Positions 1-11,089 of a stretch of 64,000 nt of DNA are shown piece after piece. The notes beneath the pieces are model-generated. The model worked only from the letters and a program-made list of their open reading frames with translations. It ran no database searches and was not told where the DNA came from. Origin of the DNA: Mesostigma viride (lineage: Eukaryota > Streptophyta > Mesostigmatophyceae > Mesostigmatales > Mesostigmataceae); contig RPFO01000448.1 in the NCBI GenBank assembly GCA_009746045.1, positions 3,330,049 through 3,394,048 on the forward strand, read 5' to 3'. The position numbers and the translations under genes were made by a program. Position 1 is the first letter of the stretch. Every line of letters starts with the position of its first letter.

Positions 1-1132
1 GACCATGCAAAGATACACGCAAACTAGCGTACCAGCGGCAAGCATGTGTGCAAATATAAACGGCTGTTCGCCTGCCCCTCTGCCTGCACTTCATCCTGCC
101 TGTCAGTATGTCTGCCGACACAGGATGCAGGAGGGAGGCCGCCTTCCACAGGCTAATCCCACCAAGGAAATGAAATAAAGCGCATAAAAGCAAAGCAACC
201 AACAGCAAGAGGCAAAAGGTTACATAGATGAATGCCACATGCAAGACGTATGGACAACATGACACTCAAGGCGCCATAATACCCTGAGCATCCATAACAT
301 TGACGCAGTCAGGTGCGGCAATTTATCAATGCAGGTGTTTGCGGCCGTCGAATCCACGGCAGCGGTGCCAGACGGAAGGACAGCACACATCCTAGGTCCC
401 GCAAAGAATTTCTTCAGCGGCCACCGACAGCACCGGAAAATAAAATTCCAGCAAGAAACGCAACAAATAATAACAAACCCTGACTAGACCTCCATTTTCA
501 ACCACCCTATCACCCTAAACCAGAACTGCGGCTCACCAGATGCTCCGGAGGTCAAGCAGTATCCAGTTTTCACTTACGCACGTTTCCGCAGTATTCTCAC
601 GGCATTCCCACCGGCAGCTACCTCGGTCCGCCCCAAAAATGCTGTACGATGGAGCCCATGGATGTATCCCGCATTCGACGCCTTTTTGAAGTGATCGCGT
701 CACGTAGGCAGCTGTAGGCACACGATTCACACGATTCCGGATAGCCCAGTTTTTCATACTTTGATCATCGCAATCGGTCGCTATATGCATGACTCCAACC
801 TCAGCGTGGAGCGATGCAGACTGAGAAATGTAGCAATTATACACATAAGCACGAGATTTTATCACAGATTTCTTTCTGAAACGATTGTTTTCGCAGCAAG
901 AATGGGAAATGCCGTCTCCATAGCTCCACGAGCTGACGACCTCGCCATCATACTAATGAAGTGAGTTGCATGTACTAATTACTCGCGTCGTTAGTGCTTT
1001 CGGATCGGATTTGGTCGGGTACGAATTGTCACTAATCAGTATCCGACCAGATTTCTCGGGTAAACCGTACTAATGAACCGAAAATTGTCACTAATTGAGG
1101 TGCCGAAATCACTAAGGAAGTGAGCTGACCCT
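1..1132. other. Unassigned left-edge sequence
   Basis: I recognise no gene, RNA or transposon here. The open frames are short, lack recognisable motifs and have no convincing splice context. A CACTAAT/ACTAATGA-like motif recurs several times between about 950 and 1110, just before the foldback element, and may belong to it. Confidence 0.4.
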
Positions 1133-1625
1133 GTAAAGACCAAATGGTGGTGGCACGGAGTACAAAATTAATGGTGGTGGCACGCCGCCATTGTTGTTGT
1201 TGTTGTTGTGTCCCACGCCGCACACCGGTGGAGTACAATTTGGTGGTGGCACGGTGTGCCGGTGCAACGGTGCAACGGTGCAACGGTGCAACGGTGCAAC
1301 GGTGCAACGGCCAGTGATTGGCCCGTTGCTGATTTTCTGATATGCAGCCTAGTAAAAATTGGCCGCAAATCTTGTGCCCACGTGCGACCGGACGAATTTG
1401 CGGCCAATTTTTATTAGGCTGCATGTCAGCAAATCAGCAACGGGCCAATCACTGGCCGTTGCACCGTTGCACCGTTGCACCGTTGCACCGTTGCACCGGC
1501 ACACCGTGCCACCACCAAATTGCACCGGTGTGCGGCGTGGGACACAACAACAACAACAACAATGGCGGCGTGCCACCACCATTAATTTTATACTCCGTGC
1601 CACCACCATTTGGTCTTCACATGTA
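1133..1625. repeat. Foldback (long inverted repeat) element
   Basis: Two arms of about 230 bp are reverse complements of each other (roughly 1133-1370 and 1395-1625) around a short spacer. From outside inward each arm carries AAGACCAAATGGTGG, a TTG/CAA trinucleotide run, the phrase GCGGCGTGGG or its complement, a GGTGGTGGCAC block, six or so copies of GGTGCAACG, and a segment ending in TTGGCCGCAAAT. The transcript would form a long hairpin. No coding capacity is evident, so this is a foldback or MITE-like element. I could not define a target-site duplication. The overlapping open frames here are by-products of the repeats. Confidence 0.8.
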
Positions 1626-2839
1626 GGGGATATCGGAAAGCACCAGCGCTGTGTGTTTTGTTTACTCATGTCGTGTGCTCAACCAGCCATCCTTTATTTC
1701 CCTATGATGCATGTTTGCGGAATTCTGGCAACCTGCCATGTGGCACATGGCCAAACTCCTCAATGTCAGGGGTGCGAGGGGTTGTTTGTCAAGAGGATAG
1801 ACACACGCACATGCTCAACAACTCTTGCTCCAATGCCACTGCCACTCACCCAGAAACTCGGGCACAACCACGCACGATCGCTAAGCTGCTAGCCAGAATC
1901 GCAGTCCTCGCCAAAGTGAGGGATGGGGCACCAGCTAGTTTGGCAGTCTGGTGGCTGAGGACGAGCAGGAGTTGAATGACATTTCTGAAGCAAGTAGTCA
2001 CGGATGGCTTGGAGAAACATGGTGAAGCATGCAAGGGCGTGCATCTCATGCTGACAAGGGCCAGAGCAAGAGCATGAGCACAAGGCACTACGTGCCTGTG
2101 AAGAGGCCATTGGCCTTGCACTATCTGTTGAAGACAACTGCGGTATGGTGGCCAAGCGGCTCACCGGGGTTGTGCAGTGGCTTCTTCATGCTAGGTATGA
2201 TGGCGGCCAAGTGTAGTCCTTTGGTGGCACATTTCAAGCCGGCAACCTCGAGGTAGCAACTGAGCAGTGTATGAGCTGTCTGGCTATGCACCACAGCGCT
2301 GGCAGAGGAGATCTAGTCCAACTTGGAAGCTGCATCGCCAGCAACGTGAACCCCTATAACAGAGACAGGGACATGGGGACATCCATGGTGATGCAGAGGA
2401 CCATGTGTGGCAACCTTAGTCAGGCGGGCCGGTTGCCAAGGGATGTGCTGCTACCGAATCAAGGCGCACAAAACACATCGCAGCCATGCCGACCGCCAAG
2501 ATGCCTGGCATGATTAGATTATTACATTGCCAAGCTGAGTTTGCGACTACCGTGCATGCTGTGGGTTTGAACTGATCATGCTAGCGAACGTGACAGCTGG
2601 CAGTTCTTATGTCTAACAAGCCCCTACTTGAAAATTGCCTGAGCATGGCCACATGCACATATATACAGCCATGTCTAGCCACTGTTCATATTCATATATC
2701 TTTGTCTATGTGTCACAAAAGTTGTGTTATATTATCTGTGCAAGGTCTGAACAGTTAGCAACACAGTTGGTGGGAGTTGGCCATACCGTTACAAAAGAAC
2801 TTTGCATCCAAGGTTGAGTGATTAGCTGGAAACTGGCAG
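1626..2839. other. Unassigned, no gene recognised
   Basis: This stretch is moderately GC-rich with several overlapping short open frames on both strands. None carries a family motif and none can be joined through clear splice sites. I see no transposon ends in it. Confidence 0.35.
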
Positions 2840-3400
2840 GTGTTGCATGGACCAGTGAACCCAATGACACTTGATGGACCTGAATTAAGTTTTGTGCAAT
2901 GTCTGAAATGATGATGATTAACATGCGCGCTTGTTTTCAGCCTCAACTGAGCACACCTGGCATGGGAAACTGCACTTGGAAATGTGGCGGAAATGCAAAA
3001 ATCGCACATTTTTTCTCACATTTGGTAGCGAGCTGTCAATGAATGAAGTACAACGGACCTGAATTTTTGTGCAATGTCTACAATGATGATATTTAATATG
3101 CTTGCAAGTTTCCAGCCCCAACTGAGCACATCTTGTATGAAAACTGTCATGAAATGTGTCTAAAAAACGCGAAAAACGCACATTTTTGCTAGCATTTGGT
3201 GGCATTTTGTTACCAAATACAGTACGATGGACCTGATTTTTTGTGCCATGTCTACATTTATGATGTGCAATGTGATTGCAAATTTCCAGCCTCGACTGAA
3301 CACACCTTCTATGGAAACTGCAATGAGATGTGGTGAAACAGTGCGTTTTTGCTAGCATTTGGTGGCAGTTTGTCACCAAATGAGGTCAGATGACCATGGG
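2840..3400 (+). repeat. Degenerate ~175-bp tandem repeat
   Basis: About three and a half diverged copies. The landmark GGACCTGAATT recurs near 2878, 3057 and 3230 (spacing about 179 and 173 bp), each followed by GTGCAATGTCT, a TTTCAGCC-type segment and CTGAGCACAC. Copies two and three also share TTTGCTAGCATTTGGTGGCA. It resembles the satellite at 38.7 and 40.6-41.2 kb in carrying TTTGCTAGCA next to a poly-T/GCA stretch, but I cannot show homology by eye. Confidence 0.65.
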
Positions 3401-3684
3401 ACCTGGTGCACAGTTGGTAGACATGAGCATTAGCCTACCTGCAAATAGCCAGGCCAGGAGCTCTTTATTTTCATACTAAGTGGTATTTGTTTATATTAAA
3501 ATCTGGAAAGTTGCTAAAAATAGACATGCCAAAAATAGACCAACCGATGTCGGAAAATTCTGGAAAGTCAAATTCCTTCTACTGGTGTCCTGGACATGCT
3601 GCCTACCAATATCTAGCATGTTTGGACTCAATTTGCTCCATGTAGGGCTTATAAGGGCATTTTTTGGCACTTTCATACCGTTGT

Positions 3685-4610
3685 GGAGGTGGCACGGTGG
3701 CACGGTGGCACGGTGGCATGGTGGCTCCATGGATAACAATTGCATGTGCAAAGGTGTGTTCTGATCAGGCACTCCGCAAAGGTGAAAACCATTTGCGTTC
3801 AGTGCCGGGCCGCGGAAAACGCGGAAAAACGGAAAGGTGTGTGTTTATATGCAATTTGAGGTGCAACGGTGCAACGGTGCAACGGTGCCACGGTGCCACG
3901 GTGGCACGGTGCCAAGGTGGCACGGTGGCACGATGCCACGATGCAACGGTGTCATGAGCATGTCTAGGTAACCCTTGCATGACCCATTACCCTTGATAAA
4001 TCCCAATGGATAACCAATGCACGTGCAAATACGTGTGTTTATATGCAATTTAAGGTGCAACGGTGCAACGGTGCAACGGTGCAACGGTGCAACGGTGCAA
4101 CGGTGTCATGAGCATCTAGGTAACCCTTGCATGACCCATCCACCTACATAAAACCCATGGATAACAATTGCATGTGCAAAGGTGTGTGTTTATATGCAAT
4201 TTGAGGTGCAACGGTGCAACGGTGCAACGGTGCAACGGTGCAACGGTGCAACGGTGCAACGGTGCCACGGTGCCAAGGTGGCACGGTGGCACGATGCCAC
4301 GATGCAACGGTGTCATGAGCATGTCTAGGTAACCCTTGCATGACCCATTACCCTAGATAGATCCCAATGGATAACCATTGTATGTGCAAAGGTGTGTGTT
4401 TATATGCAATTTGAGGTGCAACGGTGCAACGGTGCAACGGTGCAACGGCGCCACGGTGGCACGGTGTCATGAGCATCTAGGTAACCCTTGCATGACCCAT
4501 CCACCTACATAAATCCCATGGATAACCATTGCATGTGCAAACGTGTGTGCATATATGCAATTTGAGGTGCAACGGTGCAACGGTGCAACGGTGCAACGGT
4601 GCAACGGCCG
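3685..4610 (+). repeat. Compound tandem repeat with nested 9-bp GGTGCAACG minisatellite
   Basis: Five copies of a larger unit begin with ATGGATAACMATTGCATGTGC near 3730, 4006, 4158, 4367 and 4518. Each runs through GTGTGTTTATATGCAATTTGAG into a run of the 9-bp unit GGTGCAACG (with GGTGCCACG variants) and ends with TGTCATGAGCATCTAGGTAACC. Copy length varies with the number of 9-mers. The same 9-mer forms part of the foldback arms at 1.1-1.6 kb, which suggests a shared origin. Confidence 0.85.
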
Positions 4611-4869
4611 CCGACGAACTTTTTTTTCCTCAAAGACTTTAGTTGACCCTTTAAATGCATGAAAATGCAACTTTCAAAACTGAAGTACAATTTGAAAAAT
4701 GTAGTACAATTCCAGGTGTGCCTGGGGCCTGGAGCTTCGTGGCGATGGCGTCGGTGCATGGTGGACGCGGTCGCTGACCGCAGCAGGTCCGCTGAGATGC
4801 CATGTGTACACCAGCAATAGCCTAGCCACATACCTTCCATCCCATATGTCATGCAGGCCTTCTAGGCCC

Positions 4870-5098
4870 TCTCCTCAAGCTGCTCTGGGTGCCTGTGCTT
4901 GAACCATCATGGCGGTGCCGAGGTGCACCTTGTGCACCCAGAGCAGGCGATATAGTTGTACATCCTCCACCTGCAGGTTGTCGCCGGCCTGATAGTACTA
5001 CAAACCCATAGATGCCCCTTTCTCAGGGCTATGTGTTATACATAATAATGCTCCCAACGGAGCTATGATTTTAATTTGATTCGGATTAATCACCAATT
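4870..5098 (+). mobile_element. LINE 3' end, truncated copy (plus)
   Basis: A 5'-truncated fragment holding only the family 3' end: the CACCCAGAGCAGG segment, GCCCCTTTCTCAGGGC, CTATGTG and finally CTCCCAACGGAG followed by an AT-rich TTAATTAA tail. The same order of landmarks ends the other plus copies near 9.97, 24.26 and 27.78 kb. It abuts an opposite-strand copy tail to tail across the (TTAA)n tract at about 5095-5125. Confidence 0.65.
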
Positions 5099-5109
5099 AA
5101 TTAATTAAT

Positions 5110-6715
5110 TAATTAATTAGGAACATAACTCCGTTGGGAGTATACGTAGCACATAGCCCAGAGAAGGGGCATATGGCCTATCATACATTCTAAGCTACTT
5201 CCTGCAAGGGTGGTTAATGTAAACGACCCTTGCTCTAGGTGCACCAAGGCACTTGCAGCCCCATGATCTTCAAGCTATGCCCAGCGAAGGGGGAGCCTGT
5301 CATGGGGGGGAAGATCAGCCTAGCTAGACAAAAAAGCTAGGGCATGGCGTCTCAGCAGAGACTTTACTCCCTGCATGGCCGGGCACAACATAACTAAATA
5401 AAGCTAGGCATCATCTGGAGGGTGGCTCATCATAGGCCTGCACACATGTACATGATTAAATAAAGCGCGTGGCTTAGCTGGGGTAGTGCCTCTCACTAGA
5501 GCCGGAGGCGTACATGTACATGGCCACGGTCTATCTATACTATTCTACACTACTACTGCTGTATTCCCCTAAGCTGGGGCGTCTCGGGAGTCATTGGGGC
5601 CGCGGGGGTCGCTTGCCAGGGCTAAGTTGTGGCCGACGTAGATGGCCGCCCCCTTCCAGTACACCGGCTGCCCCGCCTTGGTCTGCCGGAGCTGGAGGTA
5701 GGTCGGCCATAGCTCCCGTCGCCGTTGTTGCTGCGCCAGGGTCAAGTCGTCGTCAAGGGTGAAGAGAGTCTTCTCGAGCCGCTTGCGGCGTCGGAGAAAA
5801 GAAATCTTGTCCGCCGGGTTCTTAAAGGTGAGAAGGAGCGGGGGCGCCCAGGCTGCCTTACCCCGCGCGCGGGGAAGGCGGTGGGCGACCAGCTCGATCT
5901 CTGACACCAGTAAGGCCCATGCGACCAAGGATTTCTCTCTCAATTAAACGCACGCGCAAGCTTCTCGGAATTCTCACCTTCCACCAGGTCGAAGTTCTTG
6001 ACAATGACGTTGAGGCTGCGCTTGGCGAGCTCGGCCTCAGTCCTCGCGGAGGTCAAGCGTCTGCCGCTGGCCGGAGCTGCATGGGCTGCAACGGCGGAGG
6101 TGGTGGAGGTGGTGTGCTGCTTAAGCATGTCCGCCCAGGTCGTAAGGGGAGGAGCATCGGCGGCCAGGCCAGCAGAGGCTGGCTTGGCGGCAATGTCCTT
6201 CACCGCCTGGGCGGTGAGGCCCGCGGTGTTCTGCATGACCTCGATCGCGATGGCATTGAAGGGTTAAGACGCTGGTCAATGTCGCGGAGCTGGGCGGTGA
6301 TGGAGTCGGTGGAGGCGGAGGGGGGGGGGGTGGAGGCGAGGAGGGTGGCGGTGGCGGTGGGGATGGTGGGGAGCTCAGCAGCCAGCGTGCGACCCACAGC
6401 TGCCACATCTGCAGCTACTAGGGGCCCGTCACGTGCTGTGAGATGGTTTCTTGGAGGTGGAGGAGGAAGGTGGATTCGGTCAATTAAGGGGGACTGGGGG
6501 TCCAGAGGTCCGCGGCTGCCAGAGCGCTGAAGGATGGAAAAGAGGGCGGCGAGCTGTGAAGACGGGGGCGAGACCAGCTGGCCAGGTTCTCAGCATGTTG
6601 TCAGATAGTGAACCGGCCGTCAGGTCCAGTGCGGAGGCGGCTAAGGCGTTGAAGGCGCTGGCACAGGTCGAAAATGGAGGCGTATGACCCATAAAACACG
6701 AGCTCCAAGCGCAGC
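5110..6715 (-). mobile_element. ORF1-only LINE, 5'-truncated copy (minus)
   Basis: Read on the minus strand, this is ORF1 coding sequence (about 6690 down to 5569) followed by a 3' UTR and the tail at about 5100-5130. The coding part retains the conserved block with the phrases LPRARGKA, LTLAQQQRRR and LWPTYLQLRQ, which resembles the C-terminal domain of L1-type ORF1 proteins. Several frame changes and a proline/glycine-coding poly-C run near 6320 show it is dead. The 5' half is lost; at about 6715 it meets an opposite-strand ORF1 fragment. Confidence 0.7.
5569..6690 (-). pseudogene. LINE ORF1-like pseudogene (copy B)
   Basis: Remnant of the family ORF1. It aligns by eye with the ORF at 26011-27361: AQAVKDIAAKPASAG, TWADMLKQHTTST, a stretch beginning VIVKNF, LPRARGK, LTLAQQQRRRELWPTY and PVYWKGA. 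The family protein is probably an RNA-binding nucleic-acid chaperone like L1 ORF1p (inference from the C-terminal pattern). At least two frameshifts (near 5940 and 6240) and the missing N-terminal half make it non-functional. Confidence 0.6.
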
Positions 6716-7300
6716 TTAATCACCAAGCGCAGCCACAATGTCATCGTCATGCACTTCGACTGGCCAGCCGCCAGGTGAGGACTCGGAGTCTCTTGCCATA
6801 GCGTTTAATAAGCGCGACATTTTTACCCCCATGCATGCAACTCACTGGTGAGCTGCGGATGTCGGCTGTCCGCCTTCCCGGCGTGCGGGGTACTGGCTGG
6901 CCCGGCTCCCCCGCTCCTCACCTTTAACGGTACATGGCGGCCGATAAGCTGTTGTTTCTTAAATGCCGCAAAAAGCCCTCGAGGACTCGCTACACGCTGG
7001 ACGACGACCGTTGACCCTGGCACAGCAACAGCGGCGACGGGAGCTATGGCCGACCTACCTCCAGCTCCGGCAGAGCGTAGGGGGGAAACCAGTATACTGG
7101 ACCTCGGGGCGGGTGGTCATATCCACATCGACCACAAGCCCTGGCAGGCCGGCGCCCCCGACCACCCAAGCAACCCCAGTCTAGGGAATATAAGCAGTAG
7201 TGTAGATTAAGTTAATTAGACTATTATTTAGTTAGACTCGTGCTCCCGTTGGGGAGTCACAGAGCATTAACCCCGATGGATGGATTAATTAATTAATTAT
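6715..7300 (+). mobile_element. LINE ORF1 C-terminal fragment (plus)
   Basis: It starts abruptly at the segment encoding a VIVMHFDWPAARxx-type sequence, passes through RLPGVRG-, LTLAQQQRRRELWPTYL- and KPVYW-coding blocks to about 7190, then a short divergent 3' UTR with CTCCCGTTGGGGAGTC and a TTAATTAATT tail. The 3' UTR differs from the other copies, so this may be a sister subfamily. It joins the next minus copy tail to tail near 7285-7305. Confidence 0.6.
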
Positions 7301-9283
7301 CAACATCACTCCGTTGGGAGTAGATGTAGCACATAGCCCTGAGAAGGGGCATATGGCTTTTAATACATTCTAGGCTACTTCATGCAAGGGTGGGAATGTA
7401 AGCTACCCCTGCTCTAGGTGCACCAGGGCACCCGCACCCTCATGGTCTATCACGCTATGCCCGGGTAAGGGGGGAGCATGCCTGTGAGGGGGAAGATCAT
7501 CATGGCTATACAAAAACTAGAGCGTGGCATCTCAGCAGAGAGCAGCTCTCTGCATGGGCACAGCATTACTAAATAAAACTAGGCATCGTCTGGAGTGTGG
7601 CTCGAATCATAGGCACACATGTACATGATTACATAAAGCGCGTGGCTTAGCTGGAATAGGGCCTCTAGGAGGCGTACATGTACATGGCCACGGTCTATCT
7701 ATTCTACACTATACTACTGCTGTATTCCCCTAAGCTGGGGCGTCTGGAGTCGCTGGGGCCGCGGGGGTCGCCTGCCAGGGCTTGTGGCCGACGTAGATGG
7801 CCGCCCCCTTCCAGTACACCGGCTGCCCCGCCTTGGTCTGCCGGAGCTGGAGGTAGGTCGGCCATAGCTCCCGTCGCCGTTGTTGCTGCGCCAGGGTCAA
7901 GTCGTCATCAAGGGTGATCGAGAGAGTCTTCTCGAGCCGCTTGCGGCGTCTGAGAAAAGAAATCTTGTCCGCCGGGGTCTTAAAGGTGAGAAGGAGCGGG
8001 GCCCGGGCGGCCCTGCCTTACCCCGCGCGCGGGGAAGGCGGTGGGCGGCCAGCTCGATCTCACCAGTAAGGCCCATGCGATCAAGGATTTCTCTCTCAAA
8101 AGCACGCGCAAGCTTCTCGGAATTCTCACCTTCCTCCATCTTGAGATTCTTGACAATGACGTTGAGGCTGCGCTTGGCGAGCTCGGCCTCCTCGCGGAGG
8201 TCAAGCGTCTGCCGTTGAAGCTGGGCTGCGACGGCGGAGGTGGTGGAGGTGGTGTGTTGCTTAAGCATGTCCGCCCAGGTGGTGATGGGAGGAGCATCGC
8301 CGGCCAGGCCAGCCGGGGCTGGCTTGGCGGCAATGTCCTTCACCGCCTGGGCGGTGAGGCCTGCGGTGTTCTGCAGAACCTCGATAGCGATGGCGTTATC
8401 CTTAAGACGCTGGTCGATGTCGCGGAGCTGGGCGGTGATGGCTCAGTCGGTGGAGGCGGAGGGGGGGGGGTGGAGGCGAGGAGGGCGGCGGTGGCGGTGG
8501 GGATGGTGGGGAGCTCAGCAGCCAGCGTGCGCACATTGACAGCAACGGGCGACACGTGCTGGCGGAAGACGTCCTGGAGGTGGCAGAGGAAGGTGGATTC
8601 GGTAACGGGGCAGGGTTGCAAAAGGTCGTCGGCCGAGCGCTTAGTGATGGTAAAGAGAGCTGCGAGCTGAAGGCGGGGGCGAGGCCAGCCGGCCATATTG
8701 GCCGAGGTAGGGGCGTCAGCTGGCCGGTTGGAAAACCGGCCGTCAGCTCCGTTGCGGAAAAGGTTTCTGGAATGGAACTGCTCGCACAGGGCCAGCAGTG
8801 AGGCGTGGGACCCGTAAAACACGAGCTCCAGTAACTTGGAGCATGGCATTTCGAAAAAGGCAAGCCTGTTGATGTCGAAGGTGGCAAAAAGCCGATCAAC
8901 GTCAAAATCTCGCTCAGACCAGCCAGGTTCGTCTGAGCGACTGCGCTTGGGATCAGGCGAGGCTGAGGGCGAGGCAGGAAGCCCGGGAGGGTGCTGGGCG
9001 ACTACCAGTGCGCGACTAGTGTCACTGCCGCCTGCCGGACCTGATGGCGAAGCTGCAGCCGGAGCTGCAGACGTATTTTCATTGCCGAGCGCAGCCGTCA
9101 TGCTGCGTTGCGTCGATGGGCGTTTGCTCATCGTATATTGCGTAATAGCGTCGGAAAGTTATATCAGCATGTGCGTCTTAGAAAGACGAAGCGATTGTGA
9201 TATTCACGACTAAATTCGGTGCTCAAACGTGAAAGTTATGAGCTCCGCCGTCAGCCATGGCTACCTCGTGGCTCGTGGCTCGA
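7300..9283 (-). mobile_element. ORF1-only LINE, near full-length copy (minus)
   Basis: On the minus strand it begins with GAGCCACGAGCCACGAGG near 9283, the same 5' end as the plus copy that starts at about 25863. It continues through a 5' UTR with TCTTTCTAAGACGCACATGC, ORF1 (start at 9131), and a 3' UTR containing the hairpin GCAGAGAG-CAG-CTCTCTGC at 7535-7553, and ends in the tail near 7300. No reverse transcriptase frame lies inside, so it is a non-autonomous ORF1-only element of about 2 kb. Confidence 0.75.
7750..9131 (-). pseudogene. LINE ORF1-like pseudogene (copy D)
   Basis: The start codon at 9131 matches the intact start of the plus copy at 26011: both open with a short K-R-P-x-TQRS motif and continue ASPSGPAG, SRALV, PGLxASPSASPDPKR. 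The open frame runs to about 8340, shifts to a second frame holding KDIAAKPAPAG, TWADMLKQHTTST, VIVKN and LPRARGKA, then shifts again near 7990 for LTLAQQQRRRELWPTYL. A poly-C run near 8460 codes for a proline run and is one break. It is an inactivated L1-ORF1p-like RNA-binding protein gene. Confidence 0.65.
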
Positions 9284-9585
9284 TGGATGGATGGATGGGT
9301 GCAAACATTCCTACCGGTCTAATCTATCTACATTGGCTACATACTACATCTATCTAGCATTCTAACTTCTACATCTATCTAGGCAGCCACACGCTGCCCT
9401 AGGGGGAGCTATCTGGCGTGCATGCCTCCCGCGGGATTGCACACGCGGGCGCTTCCCCACTGGGGGGGGCTCGTTGTCCTCTATGACCTGGGCCCACTTG
9501 GCCTTGTCCATCATCTTCTTCCAAATCACGGAGAGGCCTAGGCCCCCCATGTCCTCTACTAGCTGTTCCTTGAAGGTGCGGGCCT

Positions 9586-9985
9586 TGCGGCGTAGTGTAG
9601 ATTAGTCAGGCTTAGCTTAGCACGTGGCTCACGCCTATGCGCATGTGCACCCATAATGGGACTCCCCACGGATCAATGCATTCAGAATTTATCCAAGCGC
9701 TTGCAGAGCGCTCTGCCCATGCAGAGAGCTACTCTCTGCTGAGAAGCCATGCCCTTGGGCACCATTGTTTAGCCATAATGATCTTCCACCCTATGTCCGC
9801 GCCTTAGGTGCTGGAATACATAGTGGTGCATGCACCCAGAGCATTCGATGCACTTTGTGCACCCAGAGCAGGTGTAGTTTACACCCCACCCTTGCAAGAA
9901 GTAGCCCAGAATGTATTAAAAGCCATATGCCCCTTCTCAGTGATATGTGCTACGTGTACTCCTAACGGAGATATGCTGCGAAATT
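9586..9985 (+). mobile_element. LINE 3' UTR fragment (plus)
   Basis: It matches the 3' UTR of the copy at 25.9-27.8 kb from GTAGTGTAGATTAGTCAGG (about 9593) through GCGCATGTGCACCCATAATGG, the hairpin GCAGAGAG-CTA-CTCTCTGC at 9721-9739, ATGATCTTCCACC and CTCCTAACGGAGATATG, and ends in an AT-rich tail. The sequence just upstream (9362-9585) is not ORF1; its minus-strand frame of 62 codons has no match I recognise. Confidence 0.6.
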
Positions 9986-9989
9986 AATT

Positions 9990-11089
9990 TAATCCGCCAG
10001 ATGAATTAATTCATAAATTAAGTAATTGCGAGGTCGATTCGCAAAGAGTTTGTCACAAAGTGATTTTGAGCACTACGGCATTCAATCTTCAAAGTGCTGC
10101 TTTTTAGTCGACCTAGCTTCAGCTGCAATATTCACTAGTTTGCTACTACTATAATATCAATTAGACATCCAGACTATAGCATCTGACACACATGCTGGCA
10201 GCTTCATGGGGTTGCACCCTAAGTCATCGGCCCAGCACCCAGTGTTCTCCACCTGGCAACTCAGTTTAATGGCCTGGTCTGCTCCTCTTTGCATCCTCAA
10301 CTATGGCTTCACTATGAAGCTATAGGAGTGAATGAGGTGCAGTTGGGAGCTTCCTGCTTGCAGAGATGCAGCTGCAATAGGTGCACATATAACACTAATT
10401 TCCAACCGTGACTGTCAGGCAGCAAACTTATCACACCATTATGGCTTGATGACGTGCCTGGCGCCTCTGACTGAAGCATGGGTCTTGGTGACCATTCCTA
10501 ACTCTGGTTAGAACAAGTGTGCCACTGGCTCTTTAGATTACACAGGATGAGCCTTAAAGGAGAGATGCCACCAAGTGGCGCAGTATGTACAAACCTCCAG
10601 CTCCAAATCTACAGTTCCACGTCCACAATGGGTTACACAAGAAGAAAAACGGTAACCGCCAGGACAAACAGCCACACTAGTACCGTGTTAGCCAACATCA
10701 GGGTCGGCTCCGCAGTTCACGTCCTCGGGACCACCTCAGCGCCCTTTGTACACAGAAGGCCGGGGGGGGTTCCAGCGGCAGTCAGGACGATCTGGGGCCT
10801 TTGTAGTGCACGATGGCAGCACTGCATACACAGTATATGCTGCTCTCCGTCCCCCTCTCGCCCCCTGGTCTGTTTTTTCCCAATGCTCCACCCCGCATGC
10901 TGCTGCTCACACATCAGCTGGGAAAGAGATTAACATGGTGGCCTAGCACTTGTGCCCTTGCGATGAATATAGCCTTGCACGACAGCCACAAATTGGTCAT
11001 GAGCAGGGCCAGGGCGCCCAGATAACGCATCCAATGGCCTTGTCGGCTTGGTCATGTTGCCCCCCTTTAGGTGTCCATGCTGGCCCCAT
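9990..11089. other. Intergenic, downstream of SepF
   Basis: I see no gene or repeat I can name between the LINE tail and the SepF stop codon. SepF is on the minus strand, so this is its 3' flank; part of 10.6-11.09 kb may be its 3' UTR. The overlapping open frames at 10.5-11.0 kb have no motif. Confidence 0.35.

Noticed and set aside
1032-1892. Several 80-177-codon frames with poly-Gln or poly-Cys runs
   Set aside because: They follow the CAA/TTG runs and 9-bp repeats in the foldback element, on both strands alike.
9362-9550. 62-codon minus frame (MGGLGLSVIWKKMM) as a LINE reverse transcriptase fragment
   Set aside because: The sense of the frame conflicts with the adjacent plus-strand LINE 3' UTR and no diagnostic motif is present.
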